In this document: piece by piece, positions 56,549 through 64,000 of the stretch
Numbering within the stretch: the stretch's first letter is position 1
How the letters are laid out: each line of letters begins with the position of its first letter
Assembly (NCBI GenBank): GCA_035485575.1
Contig: DATHNW010000030.1
Coordinates: 1-64,000, forward strand
Direction: 5' to 3'
Source: DASRHD01 sp035485575
GTDB lineage: Bacteria; Verrucomicrobiota; Verrucomicrobiia; Opitutales; Opitutaceae
Length of the DNA: 64,000 nt
Notes under the pieces: generated by a model
Seen by the model: the letters and a program-made list of their open reading frames with translations, nothing else
Databases searched by the model: none
Told to the model about the DNA's origin: nothing
Made by a program: the position numbers and the translations under genes

Positions 56549-56851
56549 GTGTCTGCGCTAAGCATCAGGTCAAAAAAAGTGATAGTCGCGACTTTATTTG
56601 TCGCAGGCATTGCTACCGCCTTGGGTCATTCAATTTTTTTTATGTATTTGGAGGGCCATCGACCGATTATGCCTGTTCCAAATTCAGGGCTGGTAGTGCA
56701 GGAAAGCAATCACGGCTACAAGTTCTACGTTACCATCCATGAAAGTCGTGAGCTGGATGCACTATTCGATGCTTTTTTCCCTTTTGTGCTTTTGGCTGCG
56801 TGGTTAAGGCAGCGCTGGGAAATTTCCAAGAAGTGTGAGGCAAGAGCCTAA
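56549..56851 (+). CDS. small hypothetical membrane protein
   Basis: This 100-residue protein starts at GTG 56549 and has a membrane segment near residues 10-33 and a shorter hydrophobic one near 70-88. No family was recognised. Its first bases lie upstream of the PL8 gene. Composition is less GC-rich than the neighbours. Moderate evidence only. Confidence 0.5.
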   Translation: MSALSIRSKKVIVATLFVAGIATALGHSIFFMYLEGHRPIMPVPNSGLVVQESNHGYKFYVTIHESRELDALFDAFFPFVLLAAWLRQRWEISKKCEARA

Positions 56852-56892
56852 TCGCCGCGCTTGTCAGCGTGTGGCGCATTTTTACTCGGCCG

Positions 56893-59499
56893 TTAAAATT
56901 TAATATCGGTCGTCAGCCGCACGGTGGCGCCAGGATAGGGACTGACTGAGAGGCGGCTGGCGGGTTGCCAGGCGAATTTGGAATTGAGGACGTTGTCGAT
57001 GTTCAGATTGAAGCGGAAGCGGTCCCAGCGATAGCTCGCGCCGGCGTTGTAAACCGTCCACGCAGCGACGTAATAACCCGGCTGAGTGGGCACGCCGAGG
57101 GGCGTGACGGCGACGCCGGTGGCCGGATCGTTCTGGGCATTTTCGCCGGCGGAATTGCCGACATGCACGACCGCGGCAAAGACGCTGAAGTTTTTCAGCG
57201 CGCCGTCGGTGAAGCGGTAATTGAGCAGCAGGTTGGCCAGCTGGTCGGGCACGTTGCGGATGCGGCGGCCAAAAGGATCGCGAAGCTTCATTTCGGTGAA
57301 GCTGGCGATGACCGACAGGTTTTTGGTCAGGCCGCCCACGAGGTTGAACTCGAAGCCGCGGTTGGCCTGGTCGGAAAGGGTGTTGGGCGCGTTGTGCGCG
57401 GGATCGACGTTGAAGGCGGGATTGGGCGTGACGAGATTCGTCTGGGCGATCTGAAAATGGGCGGCGGTGAAGGCCAGTCGCTGGTGGAAGAATTCGCTCT
57501 TCAGGCCGAACTCGTGTTGCTGGCCCTGCTGCCAGAGCGGCTGCTTGTTGGAGGTGGTGAGCGCGGCGTTGGAGGAAAAAGCGTAATAGAGAGAAATGTT
57601 CTTCGCCGGCTTGAAGAGGATGCCGCCGAGATAAGTGTCGCGATAGCCGCTCAGGGTCTGCAGCACAGGAGGAGCCGAGAGATCGGCAATGTTGTAAGTA
57701 TAGGTGTTGCTGTTCACCCAGGTGCGCGAGACGCCGCCGGTCAGAAGGACGCGGTCGTCGTAGAAACCCACGCGGGTCAGCGAATAGACCTGCCCCTGCC
57801 AGGCGTTCGATTTCGTCTTGGCGCTGGGAGCGTAGGCGGACAGCGGCGGTTTGGCCGGGGCATAGGTGCCCGCGAAAAGATTCGCGGGCGGCAGGGTGAA
57901 CTGGCGGGTGTTGCTCGTGTTGGCCGCCTGCTGGTAAGTCCAGCCGGCCACGGGCTGGATCGAGACTTCGCCGGGATGAAAGCTGGCGGCATAGTCGTTC
58001 TGCAATTGCACATCGCGGCTCACGCCATGGTTGTAGCGGGCGACCTCGGGCAGGGCGGCGGGGTTGAGGGAGGAAAGAGCGATGACCTGGCCGGTCGCGG
58101 GATCGAAAGTCTCGGTCGGGCTGGCGCTGGGAAATCCGCTGTCGCCAACATTGTTGTCGAACAACGCCTCCGCCCCGAGCCGCATGCTGATGCGGTCGGC
58201 CAGCGTGGTGGTGAACTGTCCGGAGACGATATTGACGCGGTCGAAGGTATGGCTCCAAGTCGTGTTGCCGTTCCAGCCGTTGTAGGTGAAGCCCGAGGAG
58301 GGTGGTGGCGTGCCGGCGATGGTGGTGCCGCGGATGCTGCCGGGATCGGTCACGACCCAGCCGTTGTCGTTGGCGTTGGCCATCGCGCCGGTCAGCTCCC
58401 ACTGGGCGCCGAAGTATTTGAGCGTGAGCTCGGCCGAGTCGGAAAACCGGTAGGTCAGCTGCGGGCTCACGTTCCACTGCCGGATGCTGCCAGGGACGTA
58501 GGTCGTGGCGTCCTGGTAATCGCCGATCACGCGGTAGGCCCAGTGGTTTCCGTCCCCAAGCGGGCCGGTGGAGTCGACCGTGATTTTGCCGGCATTGTAA
58601 TTGCCGAGGGCAACGGTCAGGTCGCCGCCGCGCTGGAATTGCGGCGATTTGGTAATGATGTTCATCGAACCGCCGGGACTGCCGGTGGGCGCGAGAATGG
58701 CGTCCGGCCCCAGCACGACCTCGGCGCGCTCGATGAATTGCGGCTCGAAGACGGCGACGAAGCCGTTGTTGGTCGGGAGGAGCTGGCTGGAAAAATTATC
58801 GATCGTCTTGGTGAAGCTTTCGAAGCCGCGGAAATTCTGCCGGTCCATGATGCCGCCGGGTCCCGTGCCGCGGCCGTTGCTCACTCCCGAAAAATAGCGC
58901 GTGGCCTCGTACATGCTGTTGGCGCCGATGTCGTCGAGCAGCTCGCGCGTGACCACGTTGATCGAAAGGGGGGTGTCGAGGAGCGAGCCGCGGATGCGCG
59001 CGGCGGAGGTGGCCTCGGCCGGGCGGTAGGCGTCGGCCTTGGTGCCGGAAACGCTGAACTGCGGCAGCAGGATGATTTCATCGGGGCTGCCGGGGCTGAC
59101 CCGGGCGGGCGGTGACGGTGCGGCCGGCGGGGGCGGGAGGGCCTTGCGGGGTTCCCGCTCGATCACCGAAAGGGCGCCGGTCCGGTCGTCCTGCACGGCG
59201 CGGAGCCGGGTGTCCTGCAGCATGAGCTCAAGCGCGGTGCGGGCATTCATCCGGCCCTGCACGGCATGCGTGGTCACGCCGCGGACCTTGTCGACAAAAT
59301 AGAAAACCTGCTCGCCCGATTGCTCGACGAATTGCTTCAGGGTCGTCATCGCATCGCCGTCCGGCAGCTGGAAGTTTTTCATCCCCGGCTCCACGGCCCG
59401 GGCGGGGGCAGCGGCCAGCGCGGCCAGCATCATCCATTGAGGCAAAGCCATGGCCGCGCGACGGAGGAGTCGGCGCAAACGCACGGAGTGGGGAAACAT
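56893..59499 (-). CDS. TonB-dependent receptor with N-terminal STN domain
   Basis: This 868-residue outer-membrane receptor has a signal peptide (residues 1-35), an STN signalling domain (about 40-115: FQLPDGDAMTTLKQFVEQSG, then ARTALELML), a plug (about 145-280, with LDTPLSINVVTRELL and GGSMNIITKSP) and a beta barrel. It ends in a terminal strand with LSVSPYPGATVRLTTDIKF. The STN domain suggests it can signal to a FecR. ATG 59499 fits the signal peptide. Confidence 0.93.
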   Translation of the reverse strand: MFPHSVRLRRLLRRAAMALPQWMMLAALAAAPARAVEPGMKNFQLPDGDAMTTLKQFVEQSGEQVFYFVDKVRGVTTHAVQGRMNARTALELMLQDTRLRAVQDDRTGALSVIEREPRKALPPPPAAPSPPARVSPGSPDEIILLPQFSVSGTKADAYRPAEATSAARIRGSLLDTPLSINVVTRELLDDIGANSMYEATRYFSGVSNGRGTGPGGIMDRQNFRGFESFTKTIDNFSSQLLPTNNGFVAVFEPQFIERAEVVLGPDAILAPTGSPGGSMNIITKSPQFQRGGDLTVALGNYNAGKITVDSTGPLGDGNHWAYRVIGDYQDATTYVPGSIRQWNVSPQLTYRFSDSAELTLKYFGAQWELTGAMANANDNGWVVTDPGSIRGTTIAGTPPPSSGFTYNGWNGNTTWSHTFDRVNIVSGQFTTTLADRISMRLGAEALFDNNVGDSGFPSASPTETFDPATGQVIALSSLNPAALPEVARYNHGVSRDVQLQNDYAASFHPGEVSIQPVAGWTYQQAANTSNTRQFTLPPANLFAGTYAPAKPPLSAYAPSAKTKSNAWQGQVYSLTRVGFYDDRVLLTGGVSRTWVNSNTYTYNIADLSAPPVLQTLSGYRDTYLGGILFKPAKNISLYYAFSSNAALTTSNKQPLWQQGQQHEFGLKSEFFHQRLAFTAAHFQIAQTNLVTPNPAFNVDPAHNAPNTLSDQANRGFEFNLVGGLTKNLSVIASFTEMKLRDPFGRRIRNVPDQLANLLLNYRFTDGALKNFSVFAAVVHVGNSAGENAQNDPATGVAVTPLGVPTQPGYYVAAWTVYNAGASYRWDRFRFNLNIDNVLNSKFAWQPASRLSVSPYPGATVRLTTDIKF

Positions 59500-59571
59500 A
59501 GAAAAACCGGCCGGATCCGGATGGCCAAGATGACGGCCAAGCCGGCGGCGGTGTAAAGGCCGAACGGCGGC

Positions 59572-59606
59572 AAAAAAGAAGCGGTGCGCCGCCCCCGGCG
59601 CACCGC
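59572..59606 (-). terminator. rho-independent terminator of the first TonB receptor gene
   Basis: GCGGTGCGCC (59581-59590) pairs perfectly with GGCGCACCGC (59597-59606); on the minus strand TTCTTTTTT follows. It lies 40 bases after the stop of the receptor gene at 59647-61968, separating it from the next receptor. Confidence 0.9.
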
Positions 59607-59646
59607 CTCGAACCCTACTTGAACCTATCCCCAAAACAAAAACCGG

Positions 59647-61968
59647 CTAGAACTTGACCGTGGTGCTCAGCCGGACGGTGATGCCCGGATAGGGGCTGAC
59701 CGAAAGGCGGCTGGCGGGCTCCCAGGCAAACTTGGAGTTCAACACGTTATCCACGTTCAGGTTGAATTTGTAGCGGCCGATGGTGTAGGCGGCGCCGGCA
59801 TTGAAGACCGTCCACCGGGCGATGTAGAATCCGACCTGCCGGGTGACGCCGTTGGAATTGAAGCCGGTCTGGCTCTCGCCCGCGGTCTGGCCCATTTCCT
59901 CCACCGCGCCGAACACGCTGAAGTTTTTCAGCGCGCCGTCGGTGAAGCGGTAGTTCGCGAGCAGGTTGGCCATCTGGTCCGGAACGTTGCGCACGCGGCG
60001 GCCGAACGCGTCGCGGAACTTCATCCGGGTATAGCTGGCGATCACCGAGAGGTTCCTGGTCACGCCGCCGACCAGGTTGAATTCATAGCCGCGGCTGGTG
60101 TTGTTCGTCAGGATGCTGCCCGGCTGGTGGACCGGATCGATGTTGAACAGCGGGTTCGGACTCGTGACGTTGGTCTGGGACATCTGGAAATGCGCCGCGG
60201 TGAAGGAGAGGCGCTGGTCGAGGAATTCGCTCTTGAAGCCGAATTCGTGCTGCCGCCCCTGCGACCAGAGCGGGACGGCGGCCACGCCGGCGCTGGGGGC
60301 GAAGCTGGTCAGCGACGCATTGGTCGAGAAGGTGTAGTAAAGGGCGAGATGGTTGACCGGCTTGAACAAGGCGCTGCCGATGTAACTGTCCTTGAATCCG
60401 CTCAGCGTCGCGACGCTGGCCGGCGTGATGATGTTGGAGGGAAGGAAGCTGTAGTTCTGGCTCGCGACCCATTCGCGGGTCACGCCGCCGACGATGAAGA
60501 CATGGTCGTCGTAGAATCCCGCCTTGTTCAGGGCGTAGAGCTGTTTCTGCGTTGCCTCGGACTTGCTGCGGTTGCCGAAGGTGAAGAGATTGATGTCGGG
60601 GCGGGGCGCGCTGTAGTCGCCGGCAAACAGGTCGGCGTTGGGCAGATTGGCAGTACCGGTCCGGCCCAGCGGGTTGTAAGCATGCTGGATGGACCAGCCG
60701 GCCACCGGCTGGAGCGAGACCGGGCCGGGATGGAAATTGGCCGCGTAATCATTCTCCACCTGGTACATCAGGCCCATGCTCTTGTTATAGCGCCACACTT
60801 CCGGCACGGCGTGGGGGTTGAATGGAGAGGAGATGCCGGTGACCTGGCCGGTGTTCTGGTCGAAGGTCTCCGTGGTCCCAAGGTTCGGAAACGCACTGTC
60901 GCCGACGTTGTTGTGCTCCATGAACTGGCCGCCGAGGCGCATGCTGACCTTGTCGAAGAGCGTGCCGGTGTAGACGAGCTGGGCGGTGTTGGTGCGCTCG
61001 GTCGTGAGGCTGTTGGTGTCGACGCCGTTCGTGCCGTTATAGGTCACGCCCGCGGTATTCGGCTTGTTGGGCAGCGTGGCTCCGCCGATCGAAGTGGGGC
61101 TATAGATCAGCCAGCCGTTGTCGTTCGGCGCCGAGGCATTGCCATAGGCCGCATAATCCACGCCGAAATACTTAAAGGTGATTTCAGCGGTCGGGGAAAA
61201 CCGGTAGGTGAGCTCCGCGGCCACGTCATATTTTTTCCACCGGCCGGGGATGTAGGTGTCCGTATTCTGGCCGGTGGCGATCACGCGGTAGGCCAGATGC
61301 TTGCCATCGCCCAGCGGAATTGGCCCGGTGGTGTCGATGGTCAGCTTTTGTGCACTGTAATTGCCGACATCCGCCTGAACGAAGCCCTGCTGGGTGAACA
61401 GCGGCGATTTGGTGATCACGTTGATCGAGCCGCCCGGGGTGCCCGTTGGATTCAGGATCGCATCGGGTCCCAGCACGACTTCGAGCCGCTCGATGAAGGC
61501 CGGTTCGAAGGTGTCGATCGAGGTGCTGGTTCCCGGGATGAAGGTGCTGGAAAAATTATCGACCGTGCGCGTCTGGCTTTCGAAGCCGCGGAAATTCTGC
61601 CGGTCGTTGATGCCGCCGGCGGTGCCCGCGCCGCGGCCGTTGCTGACGCCGGCGAAGTAGCGGGTGGCGTCATAGGCGCTGTTCGCCCCGAGGTCGTCGA
61701 GCAGTTCGCGCGGAACGACATTGACCGACACCGGGGTGTCGATGAGCTGGCCGCGGATGCGGGCGAGCGACAGGGTGTCGTTGGCGCGGTAAGCATCGCC
61801 CTTCTGGGAGGAGACGCTGAATTCGGGTAGGGCGACGACCTGCTCGGTCGCAGGATTATTTGGATCGGCCGCGCTGGTCGCGGATGGGGTGGACTGGCCA
61901 TGGCCGGGCACGGCGAAGGCGAGCAAAGGCAGCAGGGTAATGCTGGCGCGGAGGGTGTTTTTTTTCAT
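59647..61968 (-). CDS. TonB-dependent receptor without STN domain
   Basis: This 773-residue receptor is paralogous to the one at 56893. It has a signal peptide (residues 1-24), a plug beginning after ALPEFSVSSQKGDAYRANDT, with DTPVSVNVVPRELLDDLGANSAYDATRYFAGVSNGRG in two shared parts, GGSINVITKSP, and a long barrel. The last strand has LSVSPYPGITVRLSTTVKF. It lacks the STN domain. It follows fecR by about 200 bases and probably forms the transport unit of the fecIR system. Confidence 0.93.
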   Translation of the reverse strand: MKKNTLRASITLLPLLAFAVPGHGQSTPSATSAADPNNPATEQVVALPEFSVSSQKGDAYRANDTLSLARIRGQLIDTPVSVNVVPRELLDDLGANSAYDATRYFAGVSNGRGAGTAGGINDRQNFRGFESQTRTVDNFSSTFIPGTSTSIDTFEPAFIERLEVVLGPDAILNPTGTPGGSINVITKSPLFTQQGFVQADVGNYSAQKLTIDTTGPIPLGDGKHLAYRVIATGQNTDTYIPGRWKKYDVAAELTYRFSPTAEITFKYFGVDYAAYGNASAPNDNGWLIYSPTSIGGATLPNKPNTAGVTYNGTNGVDTNSLTTERTNTAQLVYTGTLFDKVSMRLGGQFMEHNNVGDSAFPNLGTTETFDQNTGQVTGISSPFNPHAVPEVWRYNKSMGLMYQVENDYAANFHPGPVSLQPVAGWSIQHAYNPLGRTGTANLPNADLFAGDYSAPRPDINLFTFGNRSKSEATQKQLYALNKAGFYDDHVFIVGGVTREWVASQNYSFLPSNIITPASVATLSGFKDSYIGSALFKPVNHLALYYTFSTNASLTSFAPSAGVAAVPLWSQGRQHEFGFKSEFLDQRLSFTAAHFQMSQTNVTSPNPLFNIDPVHQPGSILTNNTSRGYEFNLVGGVTRNLSVIASYTRMKFRDAFGRRVRNVPDQMANLLANYRFTDGALKNFSVFGAVEEMGQTAGESQTGFNSNGVTRQVGFYIARWTVFNAGAAYTIGRYKFNLNVDNVLNSKFAWEPASRLSVSPYPGITVRLSTTVKF

Positions 61969-62169
61969 GGTGTCGGCAGACGGCCATGCAGGGCATGACC
62001 TGGCGGATGTTTGGGTAGGGGAACTCAACGGAACCGGGCAGCCGGAAGCAGACCGGTCATCGATTGAGACGAACCATGTGCGGGGATGGAGTAGCGCCAT
62101 CCGCATTATTTTTTAAAACGCCCGCGGGGCAGGCCGCCGGCCCGAACCTCGCGCGCGCCCAGGCCCGAC

Positions 62170-63216
62170 TCAACGCGCCCGGCGCAATATGATCCGGTCA
62201 GACGACGGACGGTCGACGCTGATATCGCCGCCCTGGGCGAGCAGCCGGACGAAACCCTCGACATTTTCCGGGCGGAAACTGCCGCTGATCGGCAGCACGC
62301 CGAGCGCGGAATCGCCCAGCTCGATCTGCACCGGGTTGCGCCGGTTGAATTCGCTCACGACGTCCGCCAGGGGGGTGGCGACGAAAACGAGACGGGCTCC
62401 CTGCCAGGCCAGCACATCGCTGATGAGCGTCGGGCTGACATTTTCAATCACAGGAATCGCTCCGGGATCGGTCGTGGCCACGATCGCCCGCTGTCCGGCC
62501 GCGAGATGGGCCGGTTCGGGCGCCGGTGTGGCTGCGGCGCCGCCGGTTTCGCTTTTGGCCAGCGTCACCTTGCCCTCGGTCACCAGCACGTCGATTTCGC
62601 CGTCGGTGATTCGCACGTCGAAAGCCGTGCCCACGGCTCGCACCCGGACCGATCCGGCCTGGACCCAGAAAGGGCGCTCCTTGTTTTTGGCCACCGTGAA
62701 ATGGGCTTCACCGCGCACCAGCTGCACCCGGCGTTCGGCCGGGGTATAATCCACCCGGATCTCGCTGCTCGCGTTCAATTCGGCAACCGAGCCGTCCGCC
62801 AGTGTCACCCACTGGTAGCTCTCGGCGGTTGTGGCATAAACTTCGGGCGGGGCGTTGCGGGGGTGCAGGTGCCACCAGATTCCTCCTGCGAGCCCCAGCA
62901 CCAGTGCGGCGGCCGCTGCGGCCGACCAGGCAACGACCGGAGCCAATGCCGGTTTGTGCCGGCGCGCCGGCGCGAGCAGGTCGCGATCGGGATGCGCCTG
63001 CGCTTCAGGCCGAAAATTTTCCAGTCCCAGCAGGGTATTCCACGTTGCTTCCAATCGTGCCACTGCCGCCTCATGCCGCGGGCTGGCCTGGCGCCATTGC
63101 TGGAATGCCGCTTCTTTTTCGGGAGTCAGCCCGTCATCGCGCTCCGCCAGCCAGGCTGCGGCCATGGCCTCGACCTCCTCGTCATGGTCGGGGGAATTTT
63201 GGTCGAAAAGTTTCAT
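62170..63216 (-). CDS. FecR-type anti-sigma / sigma regulator
   Basis: This 348-residue inner-membrane protein has an N-terminal cytoplasmic domain (AMAAAWLAERDDGLTPEKEAAFQQW, 15-60), a membrane span near 93-112, the FecR domain (120-230: TLADGSVAELNASSEIRVDYT, GEAHFTVAKNKERPFWVQAG, TAFDVRI) and a C-terminal secretin-like STN-type domain (ISGSFRPENVEGFVRLLAQGG). The ATG overlaps the fecI stop by four bases. It should transmit a receptor signal to the adjacent ECF sigma factor. Confidence 0.93.
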   Translation of the reverse strand: MKLFDQNSPDHDEEVEAMAAAWLAERDDGLTPEKEAAFQQWRQASPRHEAAVARLEATWNTLLGLENFRPEAQAHPDRDLLAPARRHKPALAPVVAWSAAAAAALVLGLAGGIWWHLHPRNAPPEVYATTAESYQWVTLADGSVAELNASSEIRVDYTPAERRVQLVRGEAHFTVAKNKERPFWVQAGSVRVRAVGTAFDVRITDGEIDVLVTEGKVTLAKSETGGAAATPAPEPAHLAAGQRAIVATTDPGAIPVIENVSPTLISDVLAWQGARLVFVATPLADVVSEFNRRNPVQIELGDSALGVLPISGSFRPENVEGFVRLLAQGGDISVDRPSSDRIILRRAR

Positions 63217-63728
63217 GGCTCATTTTTCGGCGCCGCCGGCCGGTCCTTCACCAGCCCCCGCACTTTGAAATACTCCGCGCAACGCCGCATGCCCTTGGCC
63301 AGCTGGGCCTTGACCGTGAGATCAGAGATGCCGAGGTCGGCCGCAATTTCCTTGTGGGAAAGCCCGTAGAGGAGGCGGAGGGTGAGCACCTGCCGGCAAC
63401 GCTCCGGCAGCGCCCGGACCGCATCGGCCAGGAGCGCAAGTTCCTGCTGTTTGTTGACGGCTGCAGCGACATCCTGGCTTTCATCTATGACGGTTAAGTC
63501 GGTCAGGTCGCCTATCGGCTCGAATGAAACGACATTGCGGCGCCGGCATAAATCGAGCGCAGCATTCCGGGCGATGGCGAAAAGGAAGGCTTTCACGTAG
63601 CGCACCTTGCCTGCTTCGCGGGCCCGCAACAGGCGGGCATAGGACTCCTGCACGAGGTCGTCGATATCCGGCAGAGACGGGAAAACACCGTGCAGATACG
63701 CCCTCAACGCCGGCTCGTGCGGCCGCAC
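63213..63728 (-). CDS. FecI-type ECF sigma factor
   Basis: This protein of about 171 residues has region 2 (DIDDLVQESYARLLRA, KAFLFAIARNAALDLCRRR) and region 4 (RQVLTLRLLYGLSHKEIAADLGISDLTVKAQLAKGMRRC), typical of iron-type ECF sigma factors. The reading frame opens at GTG 63836, but that codon lies in the T-tract of an upstream terminator. GTG 63728, preceded by CAGGA, gives a family-like length; TTG 63773 is another possibility. It is coupled to fecR. Confidence 0.85.
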   Translation of the reverse strand: MRPHEPALRAYLHGVFPSLPDIDDLVQESYARLLRAREAGKVRYVKAFLFAIARNAALDLCRRRNVVSFEPIGDLTDLTVIDESQDVAAAVNKQQELALLADAVRALPERCRQVLTLRLLYGLSHKEIAADLGISDLTVKAQLAKGMRRCAEYFKVRGLVKDRPAAPKNEP

Positions 63729-63837
63729 TTCGTCCTGAAACCATTGGGAATTCGCGGTGGGCGGGGAGTTCAAGGGGAAGCGGGGAGGCTTTCTGGCGCG
63801 GGCCGAGCCCGCAGGGTAGTGAAAGGAGCCCTGCACA

Positions 63838-63865
63838 AAAAACGCCGCGCTTCAAGCGTGGCGTT
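63838..63865 (-). terminator. rho-independent terminator of the truncated gene at the right edge
   Basis: AACGCCGCGCTT pairs with AAGCGTGGCGTT (one G-U) and is followed on the minus strand by TTTTTT. It should end transcription of the gene cut by the right edge before fecI begins. Confidence 0.82.
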
Positions 63866-63906
63866 CGAAGGGTTCTTACCCTATTCTCCATCATCAGCAT
63901 GCCCCG

Positions 63907-64000
63907 CTATTTTTGCGGATGGTCGTCACGCCGGTTGTCATTGCGGTCGTTCCAGTCATCGGGCCGGTTGTTCTGGTGATCGTCTTTCTGGTCATGAGCC
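63907..64000 (-). CDS. C-terminal end of a truncated gene
   Basis: The minus strand is open from the right edge to a TAG at 63907-63909. It encodes a short, highly charged tail rich in Asp, Asn, Arg, His and Gln (segments such as DDHQNNRPDDW and RNDNRRDD). A terminator follows 42 bases later, which supports a real gene end. The function cannot be told; only 31 codons are in the window. Confidence 0.6.
   Translation of the reverse strand, partial: AHDQKDDHQNNRPDDWNDRNDNRRDDHPQK

Noticed and set aside
56965..59115. 716-codon plus-strand ORF
   Set aside because: Antisense of the STN-type TonB receptor; no independent motif.
60127..61830. 567-codon plus-strand ORF
   Set aside because: Antisense of the second TonB receptor.

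Overview
The window is a GC-rich bacterial chromosome segment that most likely comes from the Verrucomicrobiota, probably an Opitutaceae relative. This rests on overall character: alanine-rich proteins, paralogous outer-membrane TonB-dependent receptors with FecI/FecR regulators, a eukaryotic-type glutamine synthetase II, a yeast-type LeuA, PEGA and TonB_C domain proteins, and secreted polysaccharide-active enzymes. No rRNA, tRNA, CRISPR array or intact insertion sequence was seen. The only RNA gene found is a small bacterial SRP RNA at 28865-28960.

Layout. At 0.2-2.6 kb lie rpiB, two paralogous small lipoproteins and a HAD phosphatase. At 2.7-8.6 kb is the most unusual locus: a 961-residue protein joining a PilM/actin-like cytoplasmic domain to a Pro/Ala linker, one membrane span, PEGA repeats and a TonB C-terminal domain. 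It is divergent from a 933-residue degenerate receiver plus giant coiled coil. At 8.7-18.2 kb are a tagaturonate-epimerase-like protein, the 2-oxoglutarate dehydrogenase operon (sucA-sucB-lpd), an SUI1-type factor and metF. At 18.3-22.6 kb are a low-GC orphan gene, a fosmidomycin-resistance-type exporter overlapping rlmN, and a membrane-anchored Ser/Thr kinase. At 22.6-28.8 kb are a secreted beta-helix protein, leuA, a translationally coupled ECF sigma / anti-sigma / Spy-like operon and a CoaC-type flavoprotein. At 28.9-35.8 kb are SRP RNA, a HEAT-repeat lipoprotein, dnaX with a probable -1 frameshift site that would lengthen the protein, a PP2C phosphatase / minimal kinase-like protein / gamma-glutamylcyclotransferase cluster, and glnII with a sigma54-like promoter.

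At 35.9-42.7 kb are an O-antigen-ligase-like protein, a FecR protein with a CHASE2 adenylate cyclase, and a secreted glycoside-hydrolase-like protein. At 42.9-49.0 kb are housekeeping genes: ilvB, a YmdB-type phosphodiesterase, accA, a TPR protein, yceI and queA. At 49.0-53.8 kb is an apparent glucarate/galactarate catabolic cluster: a GntP-type permease, divergent from garR-like, garL-like and gudD genes. At 53.8-64 kb are a C39-like protein, a PL8 polysaccharide lyase, two paralogous TonB receptors, fecR and fecI, and the end of a truncated gene.

Together the genes suggest a heterotroph that scavenges polysaccharides and sugar acids: PL8 lyase, beta-helix protein and glycoside hydrolase outside the cell, TonB receptors for uptake, and tagaturonate-epimerase-like and glucarate enzymes inside. 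Central carbon and nitrogen metabolism genes are interspersed. All functional calls come from recognising motifs by eye; no database search was run.
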